5,497 nucleotides of DNA from Candidatus Bipolaricaulota bacterium. Lineage in GTDB: Bacteria > Bipolaricaulota > Bipolaricaulia > UBA7950 > UBA9294. The stretch spans positions 1 to 5,497 of the forward strand of contig JAUWOJ010000070.1 in assembly GCA_030612175.1 (NCBI GenBank), in the 5' to 3' direction. Position numbers and translations under genes: made by a program. Each line of letters starts with the position of its first letter. The stretch's first letter is position 1. This document shows positions 1 through 5,300 of this stretch, piece after piece. Below the pieces are notes generated by a model that was not told where the DNA came from, made no database searches, and saw nothing but the letters and a program-made list of their open reading frames with translations.

Positions 1-500
1 CTGTTGTCTCACAATGATCAGCCCACAAGCAGGAGCAATGATACACGTTGCAGTGTTCCAGGTCTTGTCGGAGGCGAAGGAGATCGTCGTTTCCGCAACT
101 CACTGCAATTGACCTACGTAGCGCGCGCCTGCGCAGGTTGGTAGGTAGCTTCTTCTTTATCCTGTTGAATTTCGAAGATGTCTTTGGAAGGTAGACCATC
201 CGTTCTACCCGAACTCGTAGTCTTCGACATTGCCTTTGCTCCTCGTGTCTCGTGCCTCAAGGATGTCGGGTTTGAACTGCGGGTGCAATGCCCTGCTCAG
301 ACGGCGTAGCCGCTCCGTCTGCTCGAGGAGATCCGAGCCGACATTCTAGCGGCGGAGAAGAGCACATCAGGGTTGCTGGGTGAGATTCTTGGCGTAGAGG
401 GCGTGTGAAGCCATTCCCAGGACCGGCGTCCCGGTGAAGGCAGTCTTGCATATAGACCGTGCGAGCTCGTATACTGAAGGTAACCTTTTATATGAACTAG
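1..500. other. Gene-poor, apparently eroded stretch
   Basis: No convincing full-length gene is visible on either strand. Positions 1-113 show nothing I can interpret. Positions 114-230 hold a small minus-strand ORF, listed separately. On the + strand, 310-408 is open for 32 codons, reading PLRLLEEIRADILAAEKSTS and onward to GLLGEILG. This charged, helical stretch faintly recalls the C-terminal tail of type I restriction methylases (HsdM); that is an impression, not an identification. In the frame that includes 410-502 the reading ends in LLYELE and then meets the Fic-like frame with a one-base shift. The combination of short open pieces, stops and frame changes suggests decayed accessory genes rather than a regulatory region. 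Confidence 0.4.
114..230 (-). CDS. Possible small ORF, 38 aa, unknown
   Basis: I do not recognise this protein. It starts at an ATG (230-228) preceded at eight bases by GAGGAG (complement of 239-244), a strong Shine-Dalgarno sequence with good spacing, and ends at TAG (116-114). The 38-residue product begins MSKTTSSGRTDGLPSKDIFE, continues with an acid- and glutamine-rich stretch (IQQDKEEATYQPAQ) and ends ARAT. It has no membrane segment, no cysteines and no obvious motif; it looks hydrophilic and possibly disordered. It is divergent from the Fic remnant downstream. It could be a genuine small protein, the intact start of a gene truncated by decay, or a chance ORF. The only positive evidence is the ribosome binding site in front of an ATG. 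Confidence 0.3.
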   Translation of the reverse strand: MSKTTSSGRTDGLPSKDIFEIQQDKEEATYQPAQARAT

Positions 501-959
501 AGCGGAATCCTGCAGAAGCCCGTACTCTATCTCTCTTACTACTTCAAGCGCCATAGGCAGCAGTATTACGATTTACTACAAGCGGTGCGGGACATAGGCG
601 ACTGGGAGTCTTGGTTGAAGTTCTTCTTTCAGGGGATAGCCGAAGTATCGCAAGAGGCTACGACCACTGCTCGGCGTATTGTGGAGCTGCGCGAAAAGCA
701 CTGGGCTCTGATTATCGAGCAGTTTGGGCGCGTAGCCGCCAACGGGCTCAAAGTATTGGAGTCGCTCTACTCCCGACCAATCATCACTGTAAACGATATC
801 GTCAAGATGACGGGAACCAGCTTTACGGCAGCCAATCAACTAATGAAGAAGTTCGTCGCGTACAGAATGCTCTCTGAGATTACGGGTCAGGCACGGAATC
901 GACGGTTCCGTTACGATGCCTATATCGACCTCTTTGCTGAGGAGGTTAAGGACGGGTGA
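501..959 (+). pseudogene. Fic-family protein, C-terminal fragment (truncated)
   Basis: Fic proteins usually transfer AMP from ATP to target proteins using an HPFx(D/E)GNGR motif. This frame keeps only the part downstream of that motif. Residues 2-28 (GILQKPVLYLSYYFKRHRQQ, then YYDLLQA) match the usual segment after the Fic core. Residues 29-75 (RDIGDWESWLKFFFQGIAEV and the following helix) match the family's post-core helices. Residues about 81-143 form a winged helix-turn-helix ending in an EITGQARNRRFRYD-type wing, as in Fic proteins with a DNA-binding-like tail. The frame is closed by TAG at 498-500. One base away, the frame upstream reads LLYELE, which would join to GILQKP if one base were removed, so a frameshift near 498-504 is likely. 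No HPF motif is readable upstream. A GTG at 585 could start a 124-residue product, but it lies inside the conserved homologous stretch and has no clear ribosome site. I infer a non-functional AMPylase remnant. Confidence 0.75.
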
Positions 960-1210
960 AAAACTCAAGCGCGCTCCTTACCAAATAGGATATTCCGTGC
1001 TCTTGCTCAGACGGCGAACTGTTCCATAGTCAATAGCGTCTAATGACTGTGGATGCTGGTCTTGTTGTTCTTACGCTCAAATGATGTGACACAATGCTGT
1101 GGCGTCTGACACAGTGCAGCCATAGACCAGATTGCGCGTGGGTGGTCGATCGCTGATAATGGGCCACAACCCACAGAGCAATCCTCCCACCAGGATGGTG
1201 ATCACAGACT
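960..1210. other. Intergenic leader upstream of the C-S lyase gene
   Basis: No gene is supported here. The stretch holds a candidate promoter at 1132-1160 and, just before the lyase ATG, a small set of overlapping inverted repeats: ATCCT/AGGAT (1181-1185 with 1192-1196), CACC/GGTG (1188-1191 with 1197-1200) and the palindrome GTGATCAC (1198-1205). I see no T-box, SAM or other recognisable riboswitch core. Confidence 0.4.
1132..1160 (+). promoter_or_regulatory. Candidate promoter for the C-S lyase gene
   Basis: TTGCGC at 1132-1137 is separated by 17 bases from GATAAT at 1155-1160, a spacing and -10 match expected of a housekeeping-sigma promoter, though the -35 keeps only the TTG. It would start transcription near 1167, giving a leader of about 44 bases before the ATG at 1211. 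Such matches can arise by chance, so this is a tentative call. Confidence 0.35.
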
Positions 1211-2383
1211 ATGGAGTCTGATAGCGATTTTGAGCAACTGATTGAACGACGTGGCACCGATAGCATTAAATGGGCTTTGTTCGATGAGGATGTCCTACCA
1301 ATGTGGGTCGCAGATATGGACTTTCGCGCTCCACAGGCCGTGATCACGGCTCTGCAACAACGCGTCGAGCATGGCGTATTCGGTTATCCGCACGAGCCCC
1401 CGCACCTGCGTGATGTGGTCGTCGATTGGATCGCCCGCCACTACAACTGGGCGGTGCAACCGGATGCCCTCGTTTTCCTCCCTAATGTGGCGGTTGGGTT
1501 CAACCTAGCGATCCAGGCCGGCGGGAAGCCCGGCAGTGGTTTACTGTTTCAGCCGCCGATTTACTTTCCTATCCTTGACGTTCCGAAGCATGCTGGACTC
1601 GAAGCGCGGCCAAGCGAGCTGGTACGAGGAGAAGATGGCCACTACGAGATCGACTATGATGATGTAGAACGGGTGGCAGGCGAGCGATGTTCGGCGTTCA
1701 TCCTGTGCAACCCGCACAACCCGGTGGGGCGCGTCTTCTGCCTCGAGGAACTCGAGAAGCTGGGAGAGACTTGCCTGCGTCACGATCTGCTCATCTGCTC
1801 CGATGAGATCCACGCCGACCTTGTTTACGACGGGCGATGCCATATCCCTATCGCCAGCATCGATCCAGAGATCGCGGCGCGGACGATCACCCTGATCGCA
1901 CCGAACAAGACGTTCAATGTAGCGGGGATCAGCTGCGCAATTGCTGTGGTCCCCAATTCCGAATTGCGACAACGCTTGGAGGAGGCCCGCCGCGGCATTG
2001 TCCCGCATGTTGGGATTATGAGTTATGTGATGACCGATGCTGCCTACCGTCACGGTGAACAGTGGTTGAGCCAACTCATTGCATACCTGGGCAAGAATCG
2101 TAGCTTTGCGGAGGAATTCGTCCGCGACCAGCTCCCAGGCGTGAGAGTAGCTCCGATCGAGGGAACGTATCTTGCGTGGCTTGATTGTCGCGATCTTGGC
2201 CTTGAGGAGAGTCCGCGCGCGTTCTTCCTCCGCGAAGCGCGTGTTGGGCTAAACGACGGTGCTCGCTTCGGCCTTGGCGGGGAAGGGTTCGCGCGCCTCA
2301 ATTTCGCGACACCGCGGTCCAACCTCCTCGACGGCCTCCAGCGCATGCGAAGAGCGCTACTGTTGAGGGAAGAGAACACTTGA
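1211..2383 (+). CDS. MalY/PatB family PLP-dependent cystathionine beta-lyase / C-S lyase
   Basis: A fold-type I pyridoxal-phosphate enzyme of the MalY/PatB branch. Family members cleave the C-S bond of cystathionine or other cysteine S-conjugates, giving pyruvate, ammonia and a thiol in the cytoplasm; some act as aminotransferases. At 390 residues it has the usual family length. The N-terminus carries the family signature RRGTDSIKW (13-21) and LPMWVADMDF (29-38). CNPHNPVGR (166-174) includes the PLP-contacting Asn170. SDEIHAD (197-203) includes Asp198 for the pyridine nitrogen. APNKTFNVAG (230-239) gives Lys233 as the Schiff-base lysine. FGLGGEGFARLNFA (353-366) includes Arg362 for the substrate carboxylate. 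All catalytic residues are present. ATG 1211 is the only plausible start: an in-frame TGA lies at 1199-1201 and conserved residues begin about ten codons in. The Shine-Dalgarno is poor; AGGA at 1192-1195 is too far away and lies in a possible hairpin. The exact substrate cannot be told from sequence. Confidence 0.93.
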   Translation: MESDSDFEQLIERRGTDSIKWALFDEDVLPMWVADMDFRAPQAVITALQQRVEHGVFGYPHEPPHLRDVVVDWIARHYNWAVQPDALVFLPNVAVGFNLAIQAGGKPGSGLLFQPPIYFPILDVPKHAGLEARPSELVRGEDGHYEIDYDDVERVAGERCSAFILCNPHNPVGRVFCLEELEKLGETCLRHDLLICSDEIHADLVYDGRCHIPIASIDPEIAARTITLIAPNKTFNVAGISCAIAVVPNSELRQRLEEARRGIVPHVGIMSYVMTDAAYRHGEQWLSQLIAYLGKNRSFAEEFVRDQLPGVRVAPIEGTYLAWLDCRDLGLEESPRAFFLREARVGLNDGARFGLGGEGFARLNFATPRSNLLDGLQRMRRALLLREENT

Positions 2384-2393
2384 TTCCAGATCC

Positions 2394-2424
2394 ACCGATT
2401 AGCCAGTTTCTGGTCAAGATCGGT
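2394..2424 (+). terminator. Candidate weak terminator after the C-S lyase gene
   Basis: ACCGAT (2394-2399) pairs with ATCGGT (2419-2424), and inside it CCAG (2403-2406) pairs with CTGG (2410-2413) around a TTT loop, giving an interrupted hairpin ten bases after the lyase stop codon. The following bases are only moderately T-rich (TTCTTTCTT at 2429-2437 after a GAAA break), so termination would be weak. The last base of the right arm is the first base of the -35 box of the next promoter. Confidence 0.35.
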
Positions 2425-2452
2425 TGAAATTCTTTCTTGCTGTCCCTAGAAT
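2424..2452 (+). promoter_or_regulatory. Strong sigma-70-type promoter for tRNA-Ser and downstream RNA
   Basis: TTGAAA at 2424-2429 and TAGAAT at 2447-2452 are each one mismatch from consensus, with an optimal 17-base spacer. Transcription would start near 2459, about six bases before the tRNA 5' end at 2465, which fits a stable-RNA promoter. It is the best promoter-like match I noticed in the window and probably drives the tRNA, the SRP RNA and, by read-through, the genes after them. Confidence 0.65.
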
Positions 2453-2464
2453 TATATATGATCT

Positions 2465-2552
2465 GGAGGGGTGGGTGAGCGGCCTAAGCCGCTAGTTTGG
2501 AGAACTGGTGTACCTTCGGGTACCGCGGGTTCGAATCCCGCCCCCTCCGCCA
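2465..2552 (+). tRNA. tRNA-Ser(GGA)
   Basis: A class II tRNA with a long variable arm. The acceptor strands GGAGGGG (2465-2471) and CCCCTCC (2542-2548) pair fully, followed by discriminator G2549 and an encoded CCA (2550-2552). The anticodon stem CTAGT/ACTGG (2492-2496 with 2504-2508, one T-G pair) encloses the loop TTGGAGA with anticodon GGA at 2499-2501, which reads UCC and UCU serine codons. The variable arm is GTACC, TTCG loop, GGTAC (2510-2523). The T arm is GCGGG, TTCGAAT, CCCGC (2525-2541). The long variable arm and discriminator G agree with serine identity. The next gene, the SRP RNA, begins within a few bases, implying that the 3' end is made by processing of a joint transcript. Confidence 0.95.
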
Positions 2553-2555
2553 ATG

Positions 2556-2796
2556 CCTGTGCTAGGTGGGGGGCTAGCGGTCCCCTTAATCCACAACCCG
2601 CTATAGTGGAGCTGAAGGGCGTTTTGAGAGAGGAAGTAGTAGGGTCTGTGCCGGGAAAGTAGCGTTGAGGGTTGAGCCCTCTGCGGCGCATGCTGGTGAA
2701 CTCCGTCAGGCCTGGAAAGGAGCAGCGGTAAGCAAGCCTCTGCGGGTGTTAGAGGATCACTTGACCTGAGCTGGCTACCTTGGTGGCGCCTGTTGC
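2556..2796 (+). ncRNA. ffs: Signal recognition particle RNA, large bacterial type (Alu domain present)
   Basis: The RNA scaffold of the signal recognition particle, which binds Ffh and targets nascent membrane proteins. The 5' Alu domain is clear. GTGCTAGG (2559-2566) is followed by hairpin 3 (GGGG 2568-2571 with CCCC 2582-2585) and hairpin 4 (TCCAC 2590-2594 with GTGGA 2606-2610). Their loops carry AGCGG (2576-2580) and CCGCT (2598-2602), which are complementary, as expected for the Alu loop-loop contact. Domain IV is diagnostic: TCAGG (2706-2710), stem CCT/AGG around a GGAA tetraloop (2714-2717), then AGCAG (2721-2725), flanked by GGTGAAC and GGTAAGC. The basal helix pairs GGGCG (2617-2621, G2617 with T2791) with the strand 2787-2791. 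Size is about 240 bases, close to the large form of Bacillus-like bacteria and far above the roughly 110-base E. coli form. Both ends are estimated to within several bases. No terminator follows. Confidence 0.93.
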
Positions 2797-2830
2797 TTTC
2801 TCGCGAGGAACCCACGCACAGGCTGTTAAT

Positions 2831-2836
2831 AGGGAG
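2831..2836 (+). promoter_or_regulatory. Ribosome binding site of thpR (sets the start)
   Basis: AGGGAG, continuing as AGGGAGAG, lies about four to six bases before the ATG at 2841. The same frame stays open upstream to a TTG at 2793, but that codon lies at the 3' edge of the SRP RNA and has no ribosome site, so ATG 2841 is chosen. Confidence 0.7.
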
Positions 2837-2840
2837 AGAT

Positions 2841-3398
2841 ATGCGGACATTCTTGTGTATTCCAATTGGTGAAGCCTTGAGAGTGAAGCTCGCTGATCTC
2901 TCCTCTCGATTTCAGCAATTGGTCCATGTGCGAGCCAGTTGGGTGCGGCCGGAGAATCTTCACTTGACGGTTCGCTTCCTGGGGGAAATTGACCCAATGC
3001 TGACGGTTGATTTGGAGCGGTGTTTTCGTGCTGTACTCGAGCGTATTCCTCCTTTCATTGCTCCAATCAATGAACTGGGGGCCTTTCCTTCAGCCCGGCG
3101 ACCACGTGTTGTCTGGGCGGGCGGGAAAGCCGTTGCTCCGTTTGTCCAGCTTGTTTCATTGGTCGAACAAGAGCTAGTCGGATTTGGCTTTCCAGGGGAG
3201 CGCAAGCCGAGCATATCTCATGTTACCCTTGCCCGAATCAAAGGAAGGGTTGATGGGTCGGTTGAGGAAGCGATTTGCTCGCTTGATGGTGTTCCATCTT
3301 GGAACCTGCAGGCCGAGCAGCTTGTTCTGATGGAGAGCAGACTCACCTCTCGTGGAGCGGTTTACTCTCCATTGTTTTCCCTTCCCATGCGAGGGTGA
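2841..3398 (+). CDS. thpR: RNA 2',3'-cyclic phosphodiesterase (2'-5' RNA ligase family)
   Basis: A two-histidine phosphoesterase of the LigT/ThpR type. Family members hydrolyse RNA 2',3'-cyclic phosphates to 2'-phosphates and can join or split 2'-5' linkages in vitro; the cellular substrate is generally unsettled. The 185-residue product has the normal family length. MRTFLCIPIG (1-10) is the usual first strand. The two catalytic HxTx motifs are HLTV (41-44) in ENLHLTVRFLGE and HVTL (127-130) in SHVTLARIK. GAFPSARRPRVVWAG (80-94) is the conserved central segment. Both histidines and both threonines are intact. The TGA stop lies one base before the archease ATG, so the two are very probably co-translated. 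The gene begins about 45 bases after the SRP RNA with no promoter that I can recognise in between, suggesting transcription from the tRNA/SRP promoter. ThpR's product is not a substrate for RtcB, which makes its place in this operon interesting. Confidence 0.92.
   Translation: MRTFLCIPIGEALRVKLADLSSRFQQLVHVRASWVRPENLHLTVRFLGEIDPMLTVDLERCFRAVLERIPPFIAPINELGAFPSARRPRVVWAGGKAVAPFVQLVSLVEQELVGFGFPGERKPSISHVTLARIKGRVDGSVEEAICSLDGVPSWNLQAEQLVLMESRLTSRGAVYSPLFSLPMRG
3391..3395 (+). promoter_or_regulatory. Ribosome binding site of the archease gene (sets the start)
   Basis: GAGGG, within GAGGGTGA, overlaps the thpR stop codon (TGA 3396-3398) and lies four bases before ATG 3400. It favours ATG 3400 over the upstream GTG at 3352, which lies inside thpR and would add a 16-residue extension absent from the archease family. 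Confidence 0.6.
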
Positions 3399-3399
3399 A

Positions 3400-3825
3400 A
3401 TGTCGCCCTTCAAGTACCTGGATCACACAGCAGACATGTGTATTCAAGGGATAGGGGCTTCCGTTGAAGAAGCGTTTTGCGAAGCAGCACGCGCTGTATG
3501 TAGCCTTATGGTTGATCTGGATCTGGTTGTCCCCAAGACAAGAATCCAGGTCTCTGTAGGCGCCTCTAGTCTGGAGTTTCTTCTAGTGGAGTGGCTGGGC
3601 GCACTTATCAGTCAGAAGGATCTTTCGCGAATGATCTTTTGTCGTTTTGGCGTAGATATTGTGACGAACAGCAAAGGGTTCCGTCTGGAAGGTGAAGGAT
3701 GGGGGGAAGAACTTAATCCCGTTTGGCACAGAGCCAAATTAGAGGTGAAGGGGGTGAGCTACGCGGGCCTGCAAGTCTCTAGAGGGAAAGAAGGCTGGAT
3801 CGCGCAGTGCGTGGTCGATGTGTAG
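3400..3825 (+). CDS. Archease, RtcB activator protein
   Basis: Archease is a small metal-binding protein that promotes guanylylation of RtcB and lets the ligase turn over many times; some RtcB enzymes need it. This 141-residue product has the usual length and opens with the family signature FKYLDHTADM (4-13), followed by SVEEAFCEAA (21-30) and LMVDLDLV (36-43). LLVEWLGALISQ (61-72) is the conserved helix. KLEVKGVSYAGLQV (113-126) corresponds to the family's VKAxTYHGLxV block, with Ser for Thr and Ala for His. The C-terminus ends in CVVDV, including the conserved aspartate (140). Asp12, Asp39 and Asp140 are the likely metal ligands by analogy with characterised archeases. The gene starts one base after the thpR stop and ends six bases before the rtcB ATG. 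Sitting directly ahead of rtcB is the classic archease arrangement and strongly supports the function. Confidence 0.95.
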   Translation: MSPFKYLDHTADMCIQGIGASVEEAFCEAARAVCSLMVDLDLVVPKTRIQVSVGASSLEFLLVEWLGALISQKDLSRMIFCRFGVDIVTNSKGFRLEGEGWGEELNPVWHRAKLEVKGVSYAGLQVSRGKEGWIAQCVVDV

Positions 3826-3831
3826 ATAACA

Positions 3832-5292
3832 ATGAGTGAACAATACATGCTAGAGAGGCTAGGGAAGGCGGAGTGGCTTGTTCCTGCAACTGGTGAGATG
3901 CGGGTTCCTGGCCGGATATTCGCTGATTGCGGGACAATCGAGCAGTTGAAGGCCGATATAGAAGAAGGGAAAGAATGGAATGCCCTGCGCCAGGTGTGTG
4001 AGGTCGCGTGTCTTCCCGGCATTGTCACAGCATCACTTGCCCTTCCTGATGTTCACCCGGGCTATGGATTTCCTATCGGTGGGGTAGCGGCGTTTGACGT
4101 TGATAGCGGTGTGGCTGTGGTTGGCGGAGCGGGGTTTGACATCAACTGCGGTGTCCGCACGCTTAGAACACCACTTACTGAAGAGAGTGTCCTAGATTAC
4201 AAGGAAAAGCTAGCCGAGCAACTCTTCCGTGATATCCCCGCCGGATTGGGCTCAGAGGGAAAGCTACGCTTATCGGTCGAGGAGATCGACCAGGTTTTGA
4301 TCAAGGGAGCAAGATTTGTAGTAGAACAAGGCTACGGAGTAGAGGAGGATCTGGAGTACATAGAGGAAGGAGGACAGCTTACTGGAGCCGATCCGAGGAC
4401 AGTTAGCGCTGTTGCTAAACAGCGCCAGTTTCGCCAGGTAGGCACGCTTGGTTCGGGGAATCACTATCTAGAGGTACAGGTTGTAGAAAAAGTGTTCGAC
4501 GAGAAAGCAGCTGGCATCTATGGTTTACGTAAGGGACAAGTTGTCATCTCCATTCATACTGGCTCGCGCGCTCTTGGTCATCAGATTGGGCAGGACTACC
4601 TAAAAGAAATGGTTAAGGCAACCAAGAAGTATAACCTGCCGGTGCGGACGCGGGAGCTTGCCTGTGCTCCGATAAGGAGCAATGAAGGAGAGCGTTACCT
4701 GGCCGCTGTTGCCTGTGGGGGAAACTGCGCGTTTGCTAATAGGCAAGTGATTACGCATCTTGTTCGCTCCTCGTTTGCTCGTGTTTGTGGCATTCCTCCG
4801 ACCAGTGTATGCACCGTGTACGATATCGGACACAATAATATCAAGCTTGAACGTCATTGTGTTGATGGAGAAGAACGCACACTTCTTGTCCATCGTAAAG
4901 GAGCTACAAGGGCATTTGGTCCTGGACGCGAGGAGTCGCCCGTGTCCTATCGTAGCGTTGGCCACCCGATGCTTGTTGGCGGAACAATGGGGACGGCTTC
5001 GTACATCATGAGGGGGACAGAGGTTGGAATGAAAAAGGCATTTGGGAGCGGGGTCCATGGAGCTGGACGTGCTCTGTCACGCAGAAAAGCAGCCAAGCGA
5101 TACTGGGGCGAGAATGTTAGGTCATCACTCAAGGATAGAGGAATTATCCTGCGCGCTCATAGCCTTCGCGGTATTGCCGAAGAAGCCCCCGGCGCCTATA
5201 AAGACATAGAGCAGGTGGTTAAGGCAGCGACTGATGCAGGGATAAACCATCCGGTGGTACGCCTGCGACCGCTCATTGTGATCAAGGGTTGA
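3832..5292 (+). CDS. rtcB: RNA-splicing ligase RtcB (GTP-dependent 3'-phosphate/5'-OH RNA ligase)
   Basis: RtcB joins RNA 2',3'-cyclic-phosphate or 3'-phosphate ends to 5'-OH ends, using GTP and Mn2+ through a histidine-GMP intermediate. It is the tRNA-splicing ligase of archaea and animals and an RNA repair enzyme in bacteria. The 486-residue product is the long, archaeal-like form and looks complete. PDVHPGYGFPIGG (72-84) leads into GFDINCGVR (101-109), with metal ligands Asp103 and Cys106. GTLGSGNHYLEVQ (204-216) gives Asn210 and His211, IHTGSR gives His242, and YDIGHNNIK gives His334. FGSGVHGAGR (404-413) gives His409, the expected GMP-acceptor histidine, followed by ALSRRKA. The C-terminus RPLIVIKG carries Lys485, equivalent to the terminal GMP-binding lysine. 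A substitution from the most common form is Ala100 in GGAGFD, where GGVGYD is usual. ATG 3832 has no Shine-Dalgarno, suggesting coupling to archease translation; ATG 3847 (Met6, starting MLERLGKAEW) is a possible alternative. No terminator is visible after the stop. Confidence 0.97.
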   Translation: MSEQYMLERLGKAEWLVPATGEMRVPGRIFADCGTIEQLKADIEEGKEWNALRQVCEVACLPGIVTASLALPDVHPGYGFPIGGVAAFDVDSGVAVVGGAGFDINCGVRTLRTPLTEESVLDYKEKLAEQLFRDIPAGLGSEGKLRLSVEEIDQVLIKGARFVVEQGYGVEEDLEYIEEGGQLTGADPRTVSAVAKQRQFRQVGTLGSGNHYLEVQVVEKVFDEKAAGIYGLRKGQVVISIHTGSRALGHQIGQDYLKEMVKATKKYNLPVRTRELACAPIRSNEGERYLAAVACGGNCAFANRQVITHLVRSSFARVCGIPPTSVCTVYDIGHNNIKLERHCVDGEERTLLVHRKGATRAFGPGREESPVSYRSVGHPMLVGGTMGTASYIMRGTEVGMKKAFGSGVHGAGRALSRRKAAKRYWGENVRSSLKDRGIILRAHSLRGIAEEAPGAYKDIEQVVKAATDAGINHPVVRLRPLIVIKG

Positions 5293-5300
5293 ATTGGTTC

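Noticed and set aside
257..451. Minus-strand frame containing a GPGNGF string, reminiscent of a Fic GNG motif
   Set aside because: It is on the opposite strand from the Fic remnant and lacks the HPF context; the match is coincidental.
294..1016. Direct repeat TGCTCAGACGGCG at 294-306 and 1004-1016, flanking the Fic remnant
   Set aside because: Thirteen matching bases in a window of this length is not clearly above chance, and no insertion element or target-site pattern accompanies it.
1541..2074. Long minus-strand frame of 177 codons opposite the C-S lyase gene
   Set aside because: It lies wholly within a confidently identified gene, has no recognisable domain, and is a shadow of that gene's codon pattern.
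2452..2815. Open frames on both strands over the tRNA and SRP RNA, including minus-strand peptides with GAGFEPAV or GGIRTRGTR strings
   Set aside because: These are the well-known false ORFs produced by translating a tRNA-Ser gene and the structured RNA beside it.
2793..2840. N-terminal extension of thpR from TTG 2793
   Set aside because: It overlaps the SRP RNA 3' edge, has no ribosome site, and adds residues not found before the conserved MRTFLCIPIG start.
4600..5058. Minus-strand frame of 152 codons opposite rtcB
   Set aside because: It is antisense to highly conserved rtcB motifs and carries no family signature or ribosome binding site of note.
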